DNA from: a virus
Strand: one strand, 5' to 3'
DNA length: 64,000 bases
IMG/VR virus record: IMGVR_UViG_3300036770_003454
Coordinates: 1-64,000 of that record
In this document: in pieces, positions 53,888 to 61,218 of the stretch
How the letters are laid out: the number at the start of each line of letters is the position of its first letter
Position numbering within the stretch: the first letter of the stretch is position 1
Notes under the pieces: model-generated
Databases searched by the model: none
Seen by the model: only the letters and a program-made list of their open reading frames with translations
Told to the model about the DNA's origin: nothing
Position numbers and translations under genes: made by a program

Positions 53888-54940
53888 TCAAGTTCTATAA
53901 ACAAAATATTTGGTTGGAAGTGCTCTTGATTCTGCTGTAGGATACTTAGCATTCAACTCTTCTAGAATTCGTATCCACTTACTATAAACAAATTCTGTAT
54001 TATATCTATTTTGAATATATCTACGAATAAACTTTAATGATTCTATATGAGATGGGTCATTATTTCTTACATCTTCAATTGCTTGTTTAAGATTCAAATA
54101 ATGAATTCCAGCATGTTCATTAGGATTCTCAGAACCATTATACATATACTTATTCAAAGCACCAGAAGTATCTGGTAATGCTGCTAGGTCTGGATGAACA
54201 CATACCATACCATAATACATTGCTTCAAGCAATGCTCTGCACATGGTTTCTGGCCATATATTTGGATATGCAAAAATATGATAGTTATCTCTCAATTCTT
54301 TTATTAAATCAGTATGCTTTGTAAATCCATGATATGTTATTTGTGGATGATCTTTACAAATATTAAATAACTTTTCATATTGTTGATCTCTAGCATCCCA
54401 ACCATACATTTTAAAAGAAGAATGCACATGAAGATGAATGTTCTTATCTTCTTCTGCCAATTTCAAAAATACAGGAACCAGCAATTCCAATCCACGATGT
54501 GGGGTTGTATGATATGATATATTCACTACTTTCTTTGGATCTGGTTTCTTTGGTAGTTCAGGATCTTTTTCATATGAATCTATACAATGCATACCACCTT
54601 CTATAACACTACATTGTGATGAATATGGTGCACCAATTGCTGCTACGAAAGTATTATAATGCCAATTAGATAAAAACACCATTTTATGAAAACTGTTTTT
54701 CATTTCTTCAGATTCAAAAGGTTTTCTACTTTCTGGATCATTTGGTAGATTATGTTCAAACCAAATTCGTATTTTATCTTCTTTTAGTTGTCGTAATCTA
54801 CTTGGAATGATTTGAACATTTTCTAATAGATGTCGAGGAATATGACCATCATATAGAAACCTCATATACATCTCAGTTCCACCTGATGCATTTGAGTTAG
54901 AAATTTCATTTGTTTCCATCAAATCAAAATTATCTTGCAT
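53888..54940 (-). CDS. GT4-family glycosyltransferase
   Basis: 350 residues. C-terminal GT-B domain is clear: NISYHTTPHRGLELLVPVFLKL, ITYHGFTKHTDLIKELRDNYHIFAYPNIWPETMCRALLEAMYYGMVCVHPDLAALPDT (the EALA-type ExxxxxE motif). N-terminal GGTEMYMRFLYDG region. It would transfer the activated heptose or related sugar. ATG lies inside the 3' end of gmhB. Confidence 0.8.
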   Translation of the reverse strand: MQDNFDLMETNEISNSNASGGTEMYMRFLYDGHIPRHLLENVQIIPSRLRQLKEDKIRIWFEHNLPNDPESRKPFESEEMKNSFHKMVFLSNWHYNTFVAAIGAPYSSQCSVIEGGMHCIDSYEKDPELPKKPDPKKVVNISYHTTPHRGLELLVPVFLKLAEEDKNIHLHVHSSFKMYGWDARDQQYEKLFNICKDHPQITYHGFTKHTDLIKELRDNYHIFAYPNIWPETMCRALLEAMYYGMVCVHPDLAALPDTSGALNKYMYNGSENPNEHAGIHYLNLKQAIEDVRNNDPSHIESLKFIRRYIQNRYNTEFVYSKWIRILEELNAKYPTAESRALPTKYFVYRT

Positions 54941-55475
54941 TCTCTATCTCCATAATTGTATGACAAGCATTGTATATATTAGTTGTTTTATAAACAGGAT
55001 AACAGAAATCATATTCTGGAGGACATGAATACTTATATTCATTCCCAACAAAAATGGTTTTCAAACCACTTCTATTTCCTGGAACAATGTCTTTCCATCT
55101 ATCTCCAATCAAATAACTATTGTCTCTATCAATATCATACTTATTGATAAGATATTCAAACATTCCATTATTAGGTTTGTAATCGTTTGAACTTTTATCT
55201 AAAGCACAAACGATTTCATCAATTTGTAGAGTTGATTTTAACATATCACAAATAAGATCAAGTTCATCTTTGCTCATATCTCCATCTTTTACTCCAGGTT
55301 GATTTGTAACGATGAAGGTCATGAATCCTAAAGATTGAACTAATGAAAAAGATTCTTTTACTTTTGGAAAAAACTTAAATTCTGCCAAAGTCCATGGAGA
55401 AGTAAAAGAACCATCTTTTCTTTCTACTAATTCATTAATAACACCATCTCTATCAAAGAACACTGCTTTTTTCAA
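54930..55475 (-). CDS. gmhB: heptose 1,7-bisphosphate phosphatase (GmhB-like, HAD)
   Basis: 181 residues. HAD motifs FFDRDGVINEL (DxD), FIVTNQPGV (Thr), and SYLIGDRWKDIVPGNRSG. The zinc-binding Cys/His segment of GmhB (CxH...CxC before RKPxPG) is missing: the equivalent stretch is ALDKSSNDYKPNNGM. It hydrolyses the 7-phosphate in the family reaction. Confidence 0.8.
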   Translation of the reverse strand: MKKAVFFDRDGVINELVERKDGSFTSPWTLAEFKFFPKVKESFSLVQSLGFMTFIVTNQPGVKDGDMSKDELDLICDMLKSTLQIDEIVCALDKSSNDYKPNNGMFEYLINKYDIDRDNSYLIGDRWKDIVPGNRSGLKTIFVGNEYKYSCPPEYDFCYPVYKTTNIYNACHTIMEIENAR

Positions 55476-55869
55476 TTCTTTTCCTCAATTCAGTTGAACT
55501 ATAACTATGTTTTCTATTTAAATAAACAATCTTGATATTTCTCTCTTCACATATCTTTTGTCCTGTTATCGATTGACCAAGATATTCTTCTCCCATAAAT
55601 CTTACATTAATTGATTCTATTGCTAGAATGTTTTCTAAATCATTTTCTGTGTCATATGGAATTACTTGATTTACTAATTTACAAGACACCAATTGTACAT
55701 ATCGTTCATACATTGATTGAATAGGAATGTTTTTGTATGAACGATCTGTTTGAGGATTGGTATGCAGTCCAACGATTAAATAATCACAATGTTGTCTTGC
55801 TTCTTTAAATAAAGCAAGATGTCCAGGATGTAAAAGATCAAATGCACCGCATGTAAATCCAACTATCAT
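55453..55869 (-). CDS. heptose-phosphate nucleotidyltransferase (HxGH type)
   Basis: 138 residues. GAFDLLHPGHLALFKEA carries the HxGH motif; YSSTELRKRI is the C-terminal KMSKS-like signature. Fold as in TagD/HldE C-terminal domain, making CDP- or ADP-sugars rather than the MobA-type GDP enzyme HddC. It overlaps gmhB by 23 bp. Confidence 0.8.
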   Translation of the reverse strand: MIVGFTCGAFDLLHPGHLALFKEARQHCDYLIVGLHTNPQTDRSYKNIPIQSMYERYVQLVSCKLVNQVIPYDTENDLENILAIESINVRFMGEEYLGQSITGQKICEERNIKIVYLNRKHSYSSTELRKRIEKSSVL

Positions 55870-56564
55870 TTAACCCTCTTATAACTTGCCTTAATATCTC
55901 TTCTTTCCAGAACTTCAAAACCATTCGGAAACAACAAATCTGTTTCGATCTTATCGTGGTCATACATCCAAATATCATCATAGACATATACAGAACCAAC
56001 TACAGATCTTTCAATAAAGAACTTGGTTTCTAGTTCTACTGATGGATTATCGTGAGGACCATCAAAGAAAACAAATGCATATTCATTTTCAATCTTCTTG
56101 AAATTGTTATATACAGGAACGCCATCTGCATATCGTTTAAAGAACTCGGTATCTTCTAAACAGAAAAAGGTGAAATTCAATCCTGCTTGATATGCACAAT
56201 AATATAATGATGGAATTGTTCTATTTCTCATATCATTTGTATAATCAAATCTGCGTTGTGATGTGATTTCTTTGGAAGTAGGATCACCTTCAATTACAAC
56301 TCCTGGATAATGAATTGCCATGTTATAATTTGTACATGGGATTTCAATATTACCATAAGGATCAATGCAGAACATAGAACGATTAGTATCTGCGTTGTTT
56401 GCAAGAGTATCTATGACCATCTTGGCAGAACCACCACGTCTAGTACCAATTTCTACAACTGCCCCAGAAACTCCTCTAATCTGATTTACAGCATTGACGA
56501 GAATATCATACTCTTGTGAATCTGTTCCAAATACTTCTTCTGTAAATAGTCTAACTACTGCCAT
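55866..56564 (-). CDS. class I SAM-dependent methyltransferase-like protein
   Basis: 232 residues. VVEIGTRRGGSAKMVIDTLAN (SAM-binding motif, about 36-56), AFVFFDGPHDNPSVELETKFF (about 160), SVYVYDDIWMY. Resembles TylF/Methyltransf_24 sugar O-methyltransferases. First gene of the heptose operon; probably methylates the sugar. It begins 14 bp before a terminator of the next operon. Confidence 0.75.
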   Translation of the reverse strand: MAVVRLFTEEVFGTDSQEYDILVNAVNQIRGVSGAVVEIGTRRGGSAKMVIDTLANNADTNRSMFCIDPYGNIEIPCTNYNMAIHYPGVVIEGDPTSKEITSQRRFDYTNDMRNRTIPSLYYCAYQAGLNFTFFCLEDTEFFKRYADGVPVYNNFKKIENEYAFVFFDGPHDNPSVELETKFFIERSVVGSVYVYDDIWMYDHDKIETDLLFPNGFEVLERRDIKASYKRVK

Positions 56565-56578
56565 TTCATTTTCTCCAT

Positions 56579-56612
56579 ATAAAAAAAGACCATAGGATTT
56601 CTCCTATGGTCT
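56579..56612 (-). terminator. terminator after the SH3-like gene
   Basis: AGACCATAGGA-GAAA-TCCTATGGTCT then TTTTTT on the minus strand. Confidence 0.88.
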
Positions 56613-56617
56613 ATATA

Positions 56618-56866
56618 TTACTCTACCTGATAAGATGTCACTGAATCTACTCGGAATGATCTCCAATCATCCTTTTCAAGATCAAATACAGAAATCACTG
56701 CATCAGACTTCTTTCGTGTGCTTTCACCAGTTGGCAATGCTTCTGTTGGAATCATTGCTTCACGAAGAGTACAACGCATATTACGTTCAGTTCCATCCTT
56801 CTTTGTAAAGGTTACATTGACCGTACCAGTACGAAGGACATCAAGCAGTTCTTCACGAGCAAACAT
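56618..56866 (-). CDS. SH3-like beta-barrel protein
   Basis: 82 residues. VNVTFTKKDGTERNMRCTLREAMIP matches the small SH3 beta-barrel proteins common in T4-like phages. Strong GAGGAG site, own promoter and terminator. Function unknown. Confidence 0.8.
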   Translation of the reverse strand: MFAREELLDVLRTGTVNVTFTKKDGTERNMRCTLREAMIPTEALPTGESTRKKSDAVISVFDLEKDDWRSFRVDSVTSYQVE

Positions 56867-56894
56867 TATATTCTCCTCTCATCATTATGTTCAT

Positions 56895-56923
56895 ACTATA
56901 ACACACCACAATCCAATTGTCAA
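56895..56923 (-). promoter_or_regulatory. sigma70 promoter TTGACA-17-TATAGT
   Basis: AAAAAAGTGCTTGACA extension as in several others; it drives the SH3-like gene. Confidence 0.78.
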
Positions 56924-57153
56924 GCACTTTTTTGTTGCATATGCTTTACTAAAGCATCATATCCTCCAAGTAGAGTTCCATCTACATTTACAATTATAGG
57001 TAGTAATTTAATACCTGGAAATTTTTGAATAACTTCTTCCCTCTGAATATTTTCACCTATAATCATTTCTGTATACTTCATATTATTTTCATTCATTATT
57101 TGTTTTGCTTTATCACAAAACGAACATCCATCTCTTGTATAAATTGTAATCAT
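56920..57153 (-). CDS. grx: glutaredoxin
   Basis: 77 residues. CSFC redox motif (Cys10, Cys13) after YTRDG, KLLPIIVNVDGTLLGGYDAL (cis-Pro and Gly-Gly). It probably reduces phage or host ribonucleotide reductase. Confidence 0.9.
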   Translation of the reverse strand: MITIYTRDGCSFCDKAKQIMNENNMKYTEMIIGENIQREEVIQKFPGIKLLPIIVNVDGTLLGGYDALVKHMQQKSA

Positions 57154-57154
57154 A

Positions 57155-57451
57155 TTATTTCACCTTTCGTTGTACCAATTCATATATTTCTTCCCACATG
57201 AATTTACTATACTTTGTAATTTTGAGAATACCATATTCTGTTGGACCAAATCTTTTTTCTAATTGTCTAGCATATGTAAGGGCATCTTGTAAAGTATCAA
57301 ATGTAGGAGATTTTTTAAAATAATGAAATACGTAATATGGAGAAATCTGAACATTATCTATTGCTTGACAATGTTCAACCCTATATTCTCGTACATTCCA
57401 TGAAGGATATACCGAGGTTTCTAAAATTGCAATACAATCATCTGCACTCAT
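57155..57451 (-). CDS. hypothetical 98-residue protein
   Basis: 98 residues: VREYRVEHCQAIDNVQISPYYVFHYFKKSPTFDTLQDALTYARQLEKRFG. alpha/beta. It is one base upstream of the glutaredoxin gene. Function unknown. Confidence 0.65.
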   Translation of the reverse strand: MSADDCIAILETSVYPSWNVREYRVEHCQAIDNVQISPYYVFHYFKKSPTFDTLQDALTYARQLEKRFGPTEYGILKITKYSKFMWEEIYELVQRKVK

Positions 57452-57527
57452 TTATTTTCTCCTTTCGTATTATTATTTATGAAATCAACATAAATACTTG
57501 AGTTGGTTCTAACAAAAGGAGAAAACA

Positions 57528-57734
57528 ATGTTTGGAGGATTTTTTGATTTTTTTAAATCATTCAGAAATATTGAAATATCAAATAAGAATAAACCTGATA
57601 TCAAAACCGTTACATTTGATAGTGACGGAAATGTAGTTAATTATCCAACTGGTAATCCAAAAGATGGAACACCAGAGGAAGTTAAGAGAGCAGCAAAAGA
57701 ACTATATGAAAGAATTCAGAAATACGTTAAGTAA
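57528..57734 (+). CDS. small plus-strand protein
   Basis: 68 residues, isolated on the plus strand, AAAAGGAG site. MFGGFFDFFKSFRNIEISNK ... VTFDSDGNVVNYPTGNP ... EEVKRAAKELYERIQKYV. The amphipathic aromatic N-terminus could touch a membrane. Function unknown. Confidence 0.6.
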   Translation: MFGGFFDFFKSFRNIEISNKNKPDIKTVTFDSDGNVVNYPTGNPKDGTPEEVKRAAKELYERIQKYVK

Positions 57735-57923
57735 CTACTTATAGTATTCTGATGAATCTTTATCCCACCATAAATGTGCAGAATCATATCCTTCTTGATA
57801 TGCAGCATTAATTTCATCTTGAATAAGGGATAATAGTTTTTCTGCAATGATATCATTCTTAGATACTGGTTGAATTGATTCTGATTCAACCAGTATTTCT
57901 ATTATTGTTTGTTTATCTATCAT
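57735..57923 (-). CDS. hypothetical 62-residue protein
   Basis: 62 residues (MIDKQTIIEILVESESIQPVSK ... AAYQEGYDSAHLWWDKD). Its 5' coding region contains a perfect 13-bp inverted repeat (57863-57896). One-base overlap with the gene upstream. Confidence 0.6.
   Translation of the reverse strand: MIDKQTIIEILVESESIQPVSKNDIIAEKLLSLIQDEINAAYQEGYDSAHLWWDKDSSEYYK
57863..57896. repeat. perfect 13-bp inverted repeat inside a coding sequence
   Basis: ATACTGGTTGAAT and ATTCAACCAGTAT separated by eight bases. In mRNA this forms a stable hairpin 27 nt after the ATG of the 62-residue gene. Confidence 0.7.
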
Positions 57924-58159
57924 TACTTTGTCTTATTATAAGTCTTAAATGCTCTTAAGATATCATAATTTGTTAAATGATATTTCGGTGTCATTCTAAC
58001 AAAATCATCTTCAAATCTAGAACAACTATTACGAAAATAGTCACTATCCATTTTCCTTGTTGGATATTTGAAGTTTGTTACATATTCAATCAAGTCTAAT
58101 ATTGATAAATCAGGATTTCTATTTGATGCTATCTGAATCTCTTCTAGTAATTCTTTCAT
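57923..58159 (-). CDS. hypothetical 78-residue protein
   Basis: 78 residues from ATG 58159 (GGAG seven bases upstream; an ATG four codons earlier lacks one). MKELLEEIQIASNRNPDLSI ... CSRFEDDFVRMTPKYHLTNYDIL. Function unknown. Confidence 0.65.
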   Translation of the reverse strand: MKELLEEIQIASNRNPDLSILDLIEYVTNFKYPTRKMDSDYFRNSCSRFEDDFVRMTPKYHLTNYDILRAFKTYNKTK

Positions 58160-58197
58160 CTCTATCTCCATTACTATTCATTTCATAGACACTTATG

Positions 58198-58226
58198 ATT
58201 ATACAGATGAGACAAATCATTGTCAA
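58198..58226 (-). promoter_or_regulatory. sigma70 promoter TTGACA-17-TATAAT
   Basis: Full consensus promoter for the 78- and 62-residue genes. The gap 58172-58349 otherwise holds one terminator. Confidence 0.8.
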
Positions 58227-58245
58227 TACAAAAGTACCCAAAACA

Positions 58246-58280
58246 TAAAAAACCCCAACGACAGTTTCTATCATTGGGTT
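58246..58280 (-). terminator. terminator after the 69-residue gene
   Basis: AACCCAATGA / TCGTTGGGGTT imperfect stem then TTTT on the minus strand. Confidence 0.7.
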
Positions 58281-58349
58281 GCTCTATTAATTATGAATAA
58301 CATTGATACAAAAGTAATTTCTAGTAAACTCGACAACTTCCATTGGTTC

Positions 58350-58559
58350 TTAATCAACCAACAATTGAGGGTTTCCATTTTCACTGTCCGTTGTTGTTGT
58401 GTTTTCTTTTATAGTTTTAGTTGCTGCTTCAATGATGATATGCTTTAGTGCATATTGAACAAGTGCATATTTTGTGTCTTCATCCATTTCAAATTTGACA
58501 TCACATGTACCATCTTCATTTTCAATAAGTTCAAGAATGTCTAGGTTCACGGTTTTCAT
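58350..58559 (-). CDS. hypothetical 69-residue protein
   Basis: 69 residues, acidic N-terminus (LDILELIENEDGTCDVKFEMDED), helical middle, Thr-rich tail. Two bases after the zinc-ribbon gene. Function unknown. Confidence 0.6.
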   Translation of the reverse strand: MKTVNLDILELIENEDGTCDVKFEMDEDTKYALVQYALKHIIIEAATKTIKENTTTTDSENGNPQLLVD

Positions 58560-58561
58560 GA

Positions 58562-58696
58562 TTATTCCACCAATAGTTGACGAGTATCTTTATCAGTATC
58601 TTCTGTCTTAATACATTGACATTTATCTTTTTGTGGTGCGTTAACAGAACCACATCTAGGACATAACCATCCTTCTTGAATTTTATTTTTTTCCAT
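58562..58696 (-). CDS. small zinc-ribbon protein
   Basis: 44 residues. GWLCPRCGSVNAPQKDKCQC gives a CxxC ... CxC zinc-ribbon. Overlaps the HNH gene by 14 bp. Confidence 0.7.
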   Translation of the reverse strand: MEKNKIQEGWLCPRCGSVNAPQKDKCQCIKTEDTDKDTRQLLVE

Positions 58697-59042
58697 TTTT
58701 AAATTTCCTATTTTTATTTTGAATATTGAAATCTGCTTCTCTTAAATTTTCAATTCTATCATCGTCTCTTTGTCTGTTTATATGATCTATTGTATTTTTA
58801 GGAAATCTTTTATGAACATAAAAAAAAGCTAATCGTCCTGCTCTATATCTTTTTTTGTTTATCTTTATATATCTATAACCTTTATAATATATTGAACCTG
58901 CCCTTTTTCCTTTTATTCTAGCACCACCAGTTGATTTTTCAATTTTCCAAGTAAAAATGCCGGTATTAGGATCATAATCTAAAACATTAAGAAGATGTTC
59001 ATGAAAAGATTGTTCATCTGTTAATTGTTTGTCTTTATCCAT
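58683..59042 (-). CDS. HNH homing endonuclease-like protein
   Basis: 119 residues from ATG 59042 (GGAGAAAATA upstream). LDYDPNTGIFTWKI at the start (NUMOD4-like), GYRYIKINKKRYRAGRLAFFYVHKRFP, then the His-Me finger IDHINRQRDDDRIENLREA. A free-standing phage endonuclease, probably mobile between related phages. Confidence 0.85.
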   Translation of the reverse strand: MDKDKQLTDEQSFHEHLLNVLDYDPNTGIFTWKIEKSTGGARIKGKRAGSIYYKGYRYIKINKKRYRAGRLAFFYVHKRFPKNTIDHINRQRDDDRIENLREADFNIQNKNRKFKNGKK

Positions 59043-59262
59043 TATTTTCTCCTTCATACCAGTCTTTGCAGTATGACCATCCTTGTGTTGCACCAAATGC
59101 TACCATAAAACCATGAGATAGTGCATTGCTGATGTATTTAGTCCAGTCAATATTCTTATGAAACAAGTGTTGTATAATAATATCAACACCATAAAAAACA
59201 ACGGATGATAATACAAACAGATAAACTGCTAGAATACATTTTAGTGAGGTATCTTCAGACAT
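59035..59262 (-). CDS. small membrane protein
   Basis: 75 residues with one or two membrane segments (CILAVYLFVLSSVVFYGVDII; ALSHGFMVAFGATQG). Coupled by overlap on both sides. Function unknown. Confidence 0.65.
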   Translation of the reverse strand: MSEDTSLKCILAVYLFVLSSVVFYGVDIIIQHLFHKNIDWTKYISNALSHGFMVAFGATQGWSYCKDWYEGENNG

Positions 59263-59482
59263 TATCTATTCCTTCGGGTATAATACCAATAGCAATATCA
59301 TTCAGTTTTTCATTCAACTGATATTCAGACAATCCTGAATAGTTAATTCCGTTATGTCTGTTCTTTAAGAAAGTATATGTATTATCTTCTTCACGAATGA
59401 TCACATAGTCAAACATAATAATTGCTCTTCTTGATTCTTCAACCCTGTTACGATCAATAATCATCATGTTATTCAAAATCAT
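59255..59482 (-). CDS. hypothetical 75-residue protein
   Basis: 75 residues; start at 59482 by ATGA overlap with the gene upstream, although MFDYVIIREEDNTYTFLKNR begins a likely core at codon 23. Function unknown. Confidence 0.55.
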   Translation of the reverse strand: MILNNMMIIDRNRVEESRRAIIMFDYVIIREEDNTYTFLKNRHNGINYSGLSEYQLNEKLNDIAIGIIPEGIDNV

Positions 59483-59721
59483 AGCAAACCTTCTTTCTTC
59501 AAGAAATCAATAATTTTCTGTGCTCTTTTCATGTTACCATGAGATGGACCACCCATATACACTGATGGATGATCCATGATAGATGCCATTGTACGCTGAA
59601 TTATCTCATCTGTCAAGTGTCCATTACCACCACAGTTATTGCAGACAGGACCACCACGTTCTTTAGTGAAGACAACTTCACCGGTTCCATTACATTCTTT
59701 ACATGGTGGTCTATTCATCAC
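59479..59721 (-). CDS. DnaJ-type zinc-finger protein
   Basis: 80 residues. CKECNGTGEVVF and CNNCGGNGHL are two CxxCxGxG motifs, as in one DnaJ zinc centre. Coupled by ATGA. Probably a small chaperone-like or nucleic-acid protein. Confidence 0.75.
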   Translation of the reverse strand: MMNRPPCKECNGTGEVVFTKERGGPVCNNCGGNGHLTDEIIQRTMASIMDHPSVYMGGPSHGNMKRAQKIIDFLKKEGLL

Positions 59722-59948
59722 AACTTCTCCATATTCTCTAACAGAATCTTACGAAATTCTTCTGTCTCTGATAATGCTAATCCCATCTGATGACAAGTCT
59801 CATTTACACAAGCAGCAATAAGACTTTCGTATAATGGAATATTGAAAGTTGTTTTATCTGGATCATCAAACTTTGCTGCTTGTTTTCTGGCAAGTTCAAC
59901 TATCTGTGAATCTGACTTTAATTTATCAAGGATATCTTTATAGATCAT
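59718..59948 (-). CDS. hypothetical 76-residue protein
   Basis: 76 residues, helical (LKSDSQIVELARKQAAKFDD ... ESLIAACVNETCHQMGLALSETEEFRKILLENMEKL). ATGA coupling downstream. Function unknown. Confidence 0.6.
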   Translation of the reverse strand: MIYKDILDKLKSDSQIVELARKQAAKFDDPDKTTFNIPLYESLIAACVNETCHQMGLALSETEEFRKILLENMEKL

Positions 59949-60126
59949 CTTTCAATTCCATATTAATAGCATCATAAACATTTCTTTCAATAAAGATACC
60001 AACAAATTGTGATGCTCTTAAACCCATCAATCTTTCTAATTCATAATTTATTTCTGTTTTATCTAAAACATCATGAAATATTTTGTTTATTTGAGATGTT
60101 GTTTCATCAAAGATATGGTAACTCAT
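59938..60126 (-). CDS. hypothetical 62-residue protein
   Basis: 62 residues (MSYHIFDETTSQINKIFHDV ... MGLRASQFVGIFIERNVYDAI). Overlaps both neighbours. Function unknown. Confidence 0.6.
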   Translation of the reverse strand: MSYHIFDETTSQINKIFHDVLDKTEINYELERLMGLRASQFVGIFIERNVYDAINMELKDDL

Positions 60127-60422
60127 TCTGGTTCACCAGCACAATATGTCACAGGATCTATCAGTTCTTTTGCTGCTTTCATTGCCAAGAGCATTTGATT
60201 GGCAACTGTTGACCATGTGAAAGGATCAATACATTCTGCCTGCCAGATATGTAGACCATCTTGCCAATCAAGTCTACCTGTTAGAATAGGACTTTCTTCT
60301 TCATCAATATGATAAATGATAATTTCGACATCTATCACTTTACCTGTCAATTGAACATATGAATCTCTGGGAATTACTTTATATGTAATCATAGAGCAAT
60401 ATTCTTTTTGATAATCATTCAT
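60123..60422 (-). CDS. hypothetical 99-residue protein
   Basis: 99 residues from ATG 60422 (ATGA overlap). YKVIPRDSYVQLTGKVIDVEIIIYHIDEEESPILTGRLDWQDGLHIWQAECID: a small beta-rich domain. Function unknown. Confidence 0.6.
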   Translation of the reverse strand: MNDYQKEYCSMITYKVIPRDSYVQLTGKVIDVEIIIYHIDEEESPILTGRLDWQDGLHIWQAECIDPFTWSTVANQMLLAMKAAKELIDPVTYCAGEPE

Positions 60423-60619
60423 ATCACATACTTCCTCCAAGTTTCAATTGTAGCAGTATTCTTATTTAATTCATGTTCATCTGTCCATTTAATTTTTTTT
60501 GATGAACCTTGAACGAACACTTTGACAAAATCAATTTTATTTTCAATGATGTTCTTATATTCATTTGGACCATAATCTTCAAAGTCCAGAACATAAACTT
60601 CAAACTTATGAATTTTCAT
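60419..60619 (-). CDS. hypothetical 66-residue protein
   Basis: 66 residues from ATG 60619 (GAAGG upstream), basic. Coupled to the next gene by ATGA. Function unknown. Confidence 0.6.
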   Translation of the reverse strand: MKIHKFEVYVLDFEDYGPNEYKNIIENKIDFVKVFVQGSSKKIKWTDEHELNKNTATIETWRKYVI

Positions 60620-60631
60620 TTTGTTCAACCT

Positions 60632-60790
60632 TCAATCGTCCCATGCGGCATTGTAATATCCTTCTTTCCAGGCATCAAATTCATAATCTTGGTCTATGCC
60701 AGTATATGGATTATCTTCTGGTTTCTTACCATCATAATATGCGTTCTTGCCTTCTTCATACGCAAGATCAACTTTTTCTTGAAGATTCAT
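60632..60790 (-). CDS. RMF/CrpP-like small protein
   Basis: 52 residues from ATG 60790. KVDLAYEEGKNAYYDGKKPEDNPYTGIDQDYEFDAWKEGYYNA follows the RMF/CrpP pattern: EGxxAxxxG, NPY, then AWxxGY. RMF shuts ribosomes into dimers; CrpP-type members act elsewhere. The start overlaps the zinc-finger gene. Confidence 0.65.
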   Translation of the reverse strand: MNLQEKVDLAYEEGKNAYYDGKKPEDNPYTGIDQDYEFDAWKEGYYNAAWDD

Positions 60791-60944
60791 TTTGCTTATA
60801 TTCTCCACACCATTGATTAAAGTTTGTTGTTGGTTGTTCCCATTTTCCACCCACAAACCAGTGTAGGGGTGGAAACCGTCTACACTTACCCCTATCCAAG
60901 TCTTGTTCCCAGAATTTACAGTTATTACACATTTCTCTATTCAT
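60768..60944 (-). CDS. small zinc-finger protein
   Basis: 58 residues from ATG 60944. MCNNCKFWEQDLDRGKCRRFPPLHWF ... WCGEYK: a CxxC-x(n)-C...C zinc module common in phages and enterobacteria. The longer frame adds a hydrophobic stretch that belongs to the microprotein gene in another frame. Confidence 0.7.
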   Translation of the reverse strand: MNREMCNNCKFWEQDLDRGKCRRFPPLHWFVGGKWEQPTTNFNQWCGEYKQNESSRKS

Positions 60945-61024
60945 AATACATCCTTGATCAATAAGACAAACAACACAAACAACATAATAAAGAAAATCCA
61001 ACCTGACATTGTTATGTCTTTCAT
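60941..61024 (-). CDS. 27-residue membrane microprotein
   Basis: MKDITMSGWIFFIMLFVLFV and a hydrophobic tail: one membrane helix with a short charged N-terminus. ATGA coupling upstream and downstream; AGGA site before the ATG. Function unknown. Confidence 0.5.
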   Translation of the reverse strand: MKDITMSGWIFFIMLFVLFVLLIKDVL

Positions 61025-61218
61025 TTCGCATTCCTTTCAAGATCATTCCAAATCTCACTATAAATAGCATCTCTTATAGGATTATGTGTACCAAGATAAC
61101 TTGCTTGATGTGTAATAGTCATAATCATATTATATGTGACTGAATCGGTTGAATTTACTACTGAATTGTGTGTTGCTATATTAATCAATTTCTTGATAAG
61201 AGAATCTATATCAGTCAT
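61021..61218 (-). CDS. MTDI-type hypothetical protein 1
   Basis: 65 residues from ATG 61218. MTDIDSLIKKLINIATHNSV, then SVTYNMIMTITHQASYLGTHNPIRDAIYSEIWNDLERNA; resembles in style the N/T-rich array proteins at 62.4-63.6 kb. Junction AATGACTGATAT with the gene upstream. Confidence 0.6.
   Translation of the reverse strand: MTDIDSLIKKLINIATHNSVVNSTDSVTYNMIMTITHQASYLGTHNPIRDAIYSEIWNDLERNAK

Noticed and set aside
60945-61070. N-terminal extension of the zinc-finger protein
   Set aside because: The stretch is another frame of the 27-residue membrane gene; ATG 60944 has the better context.
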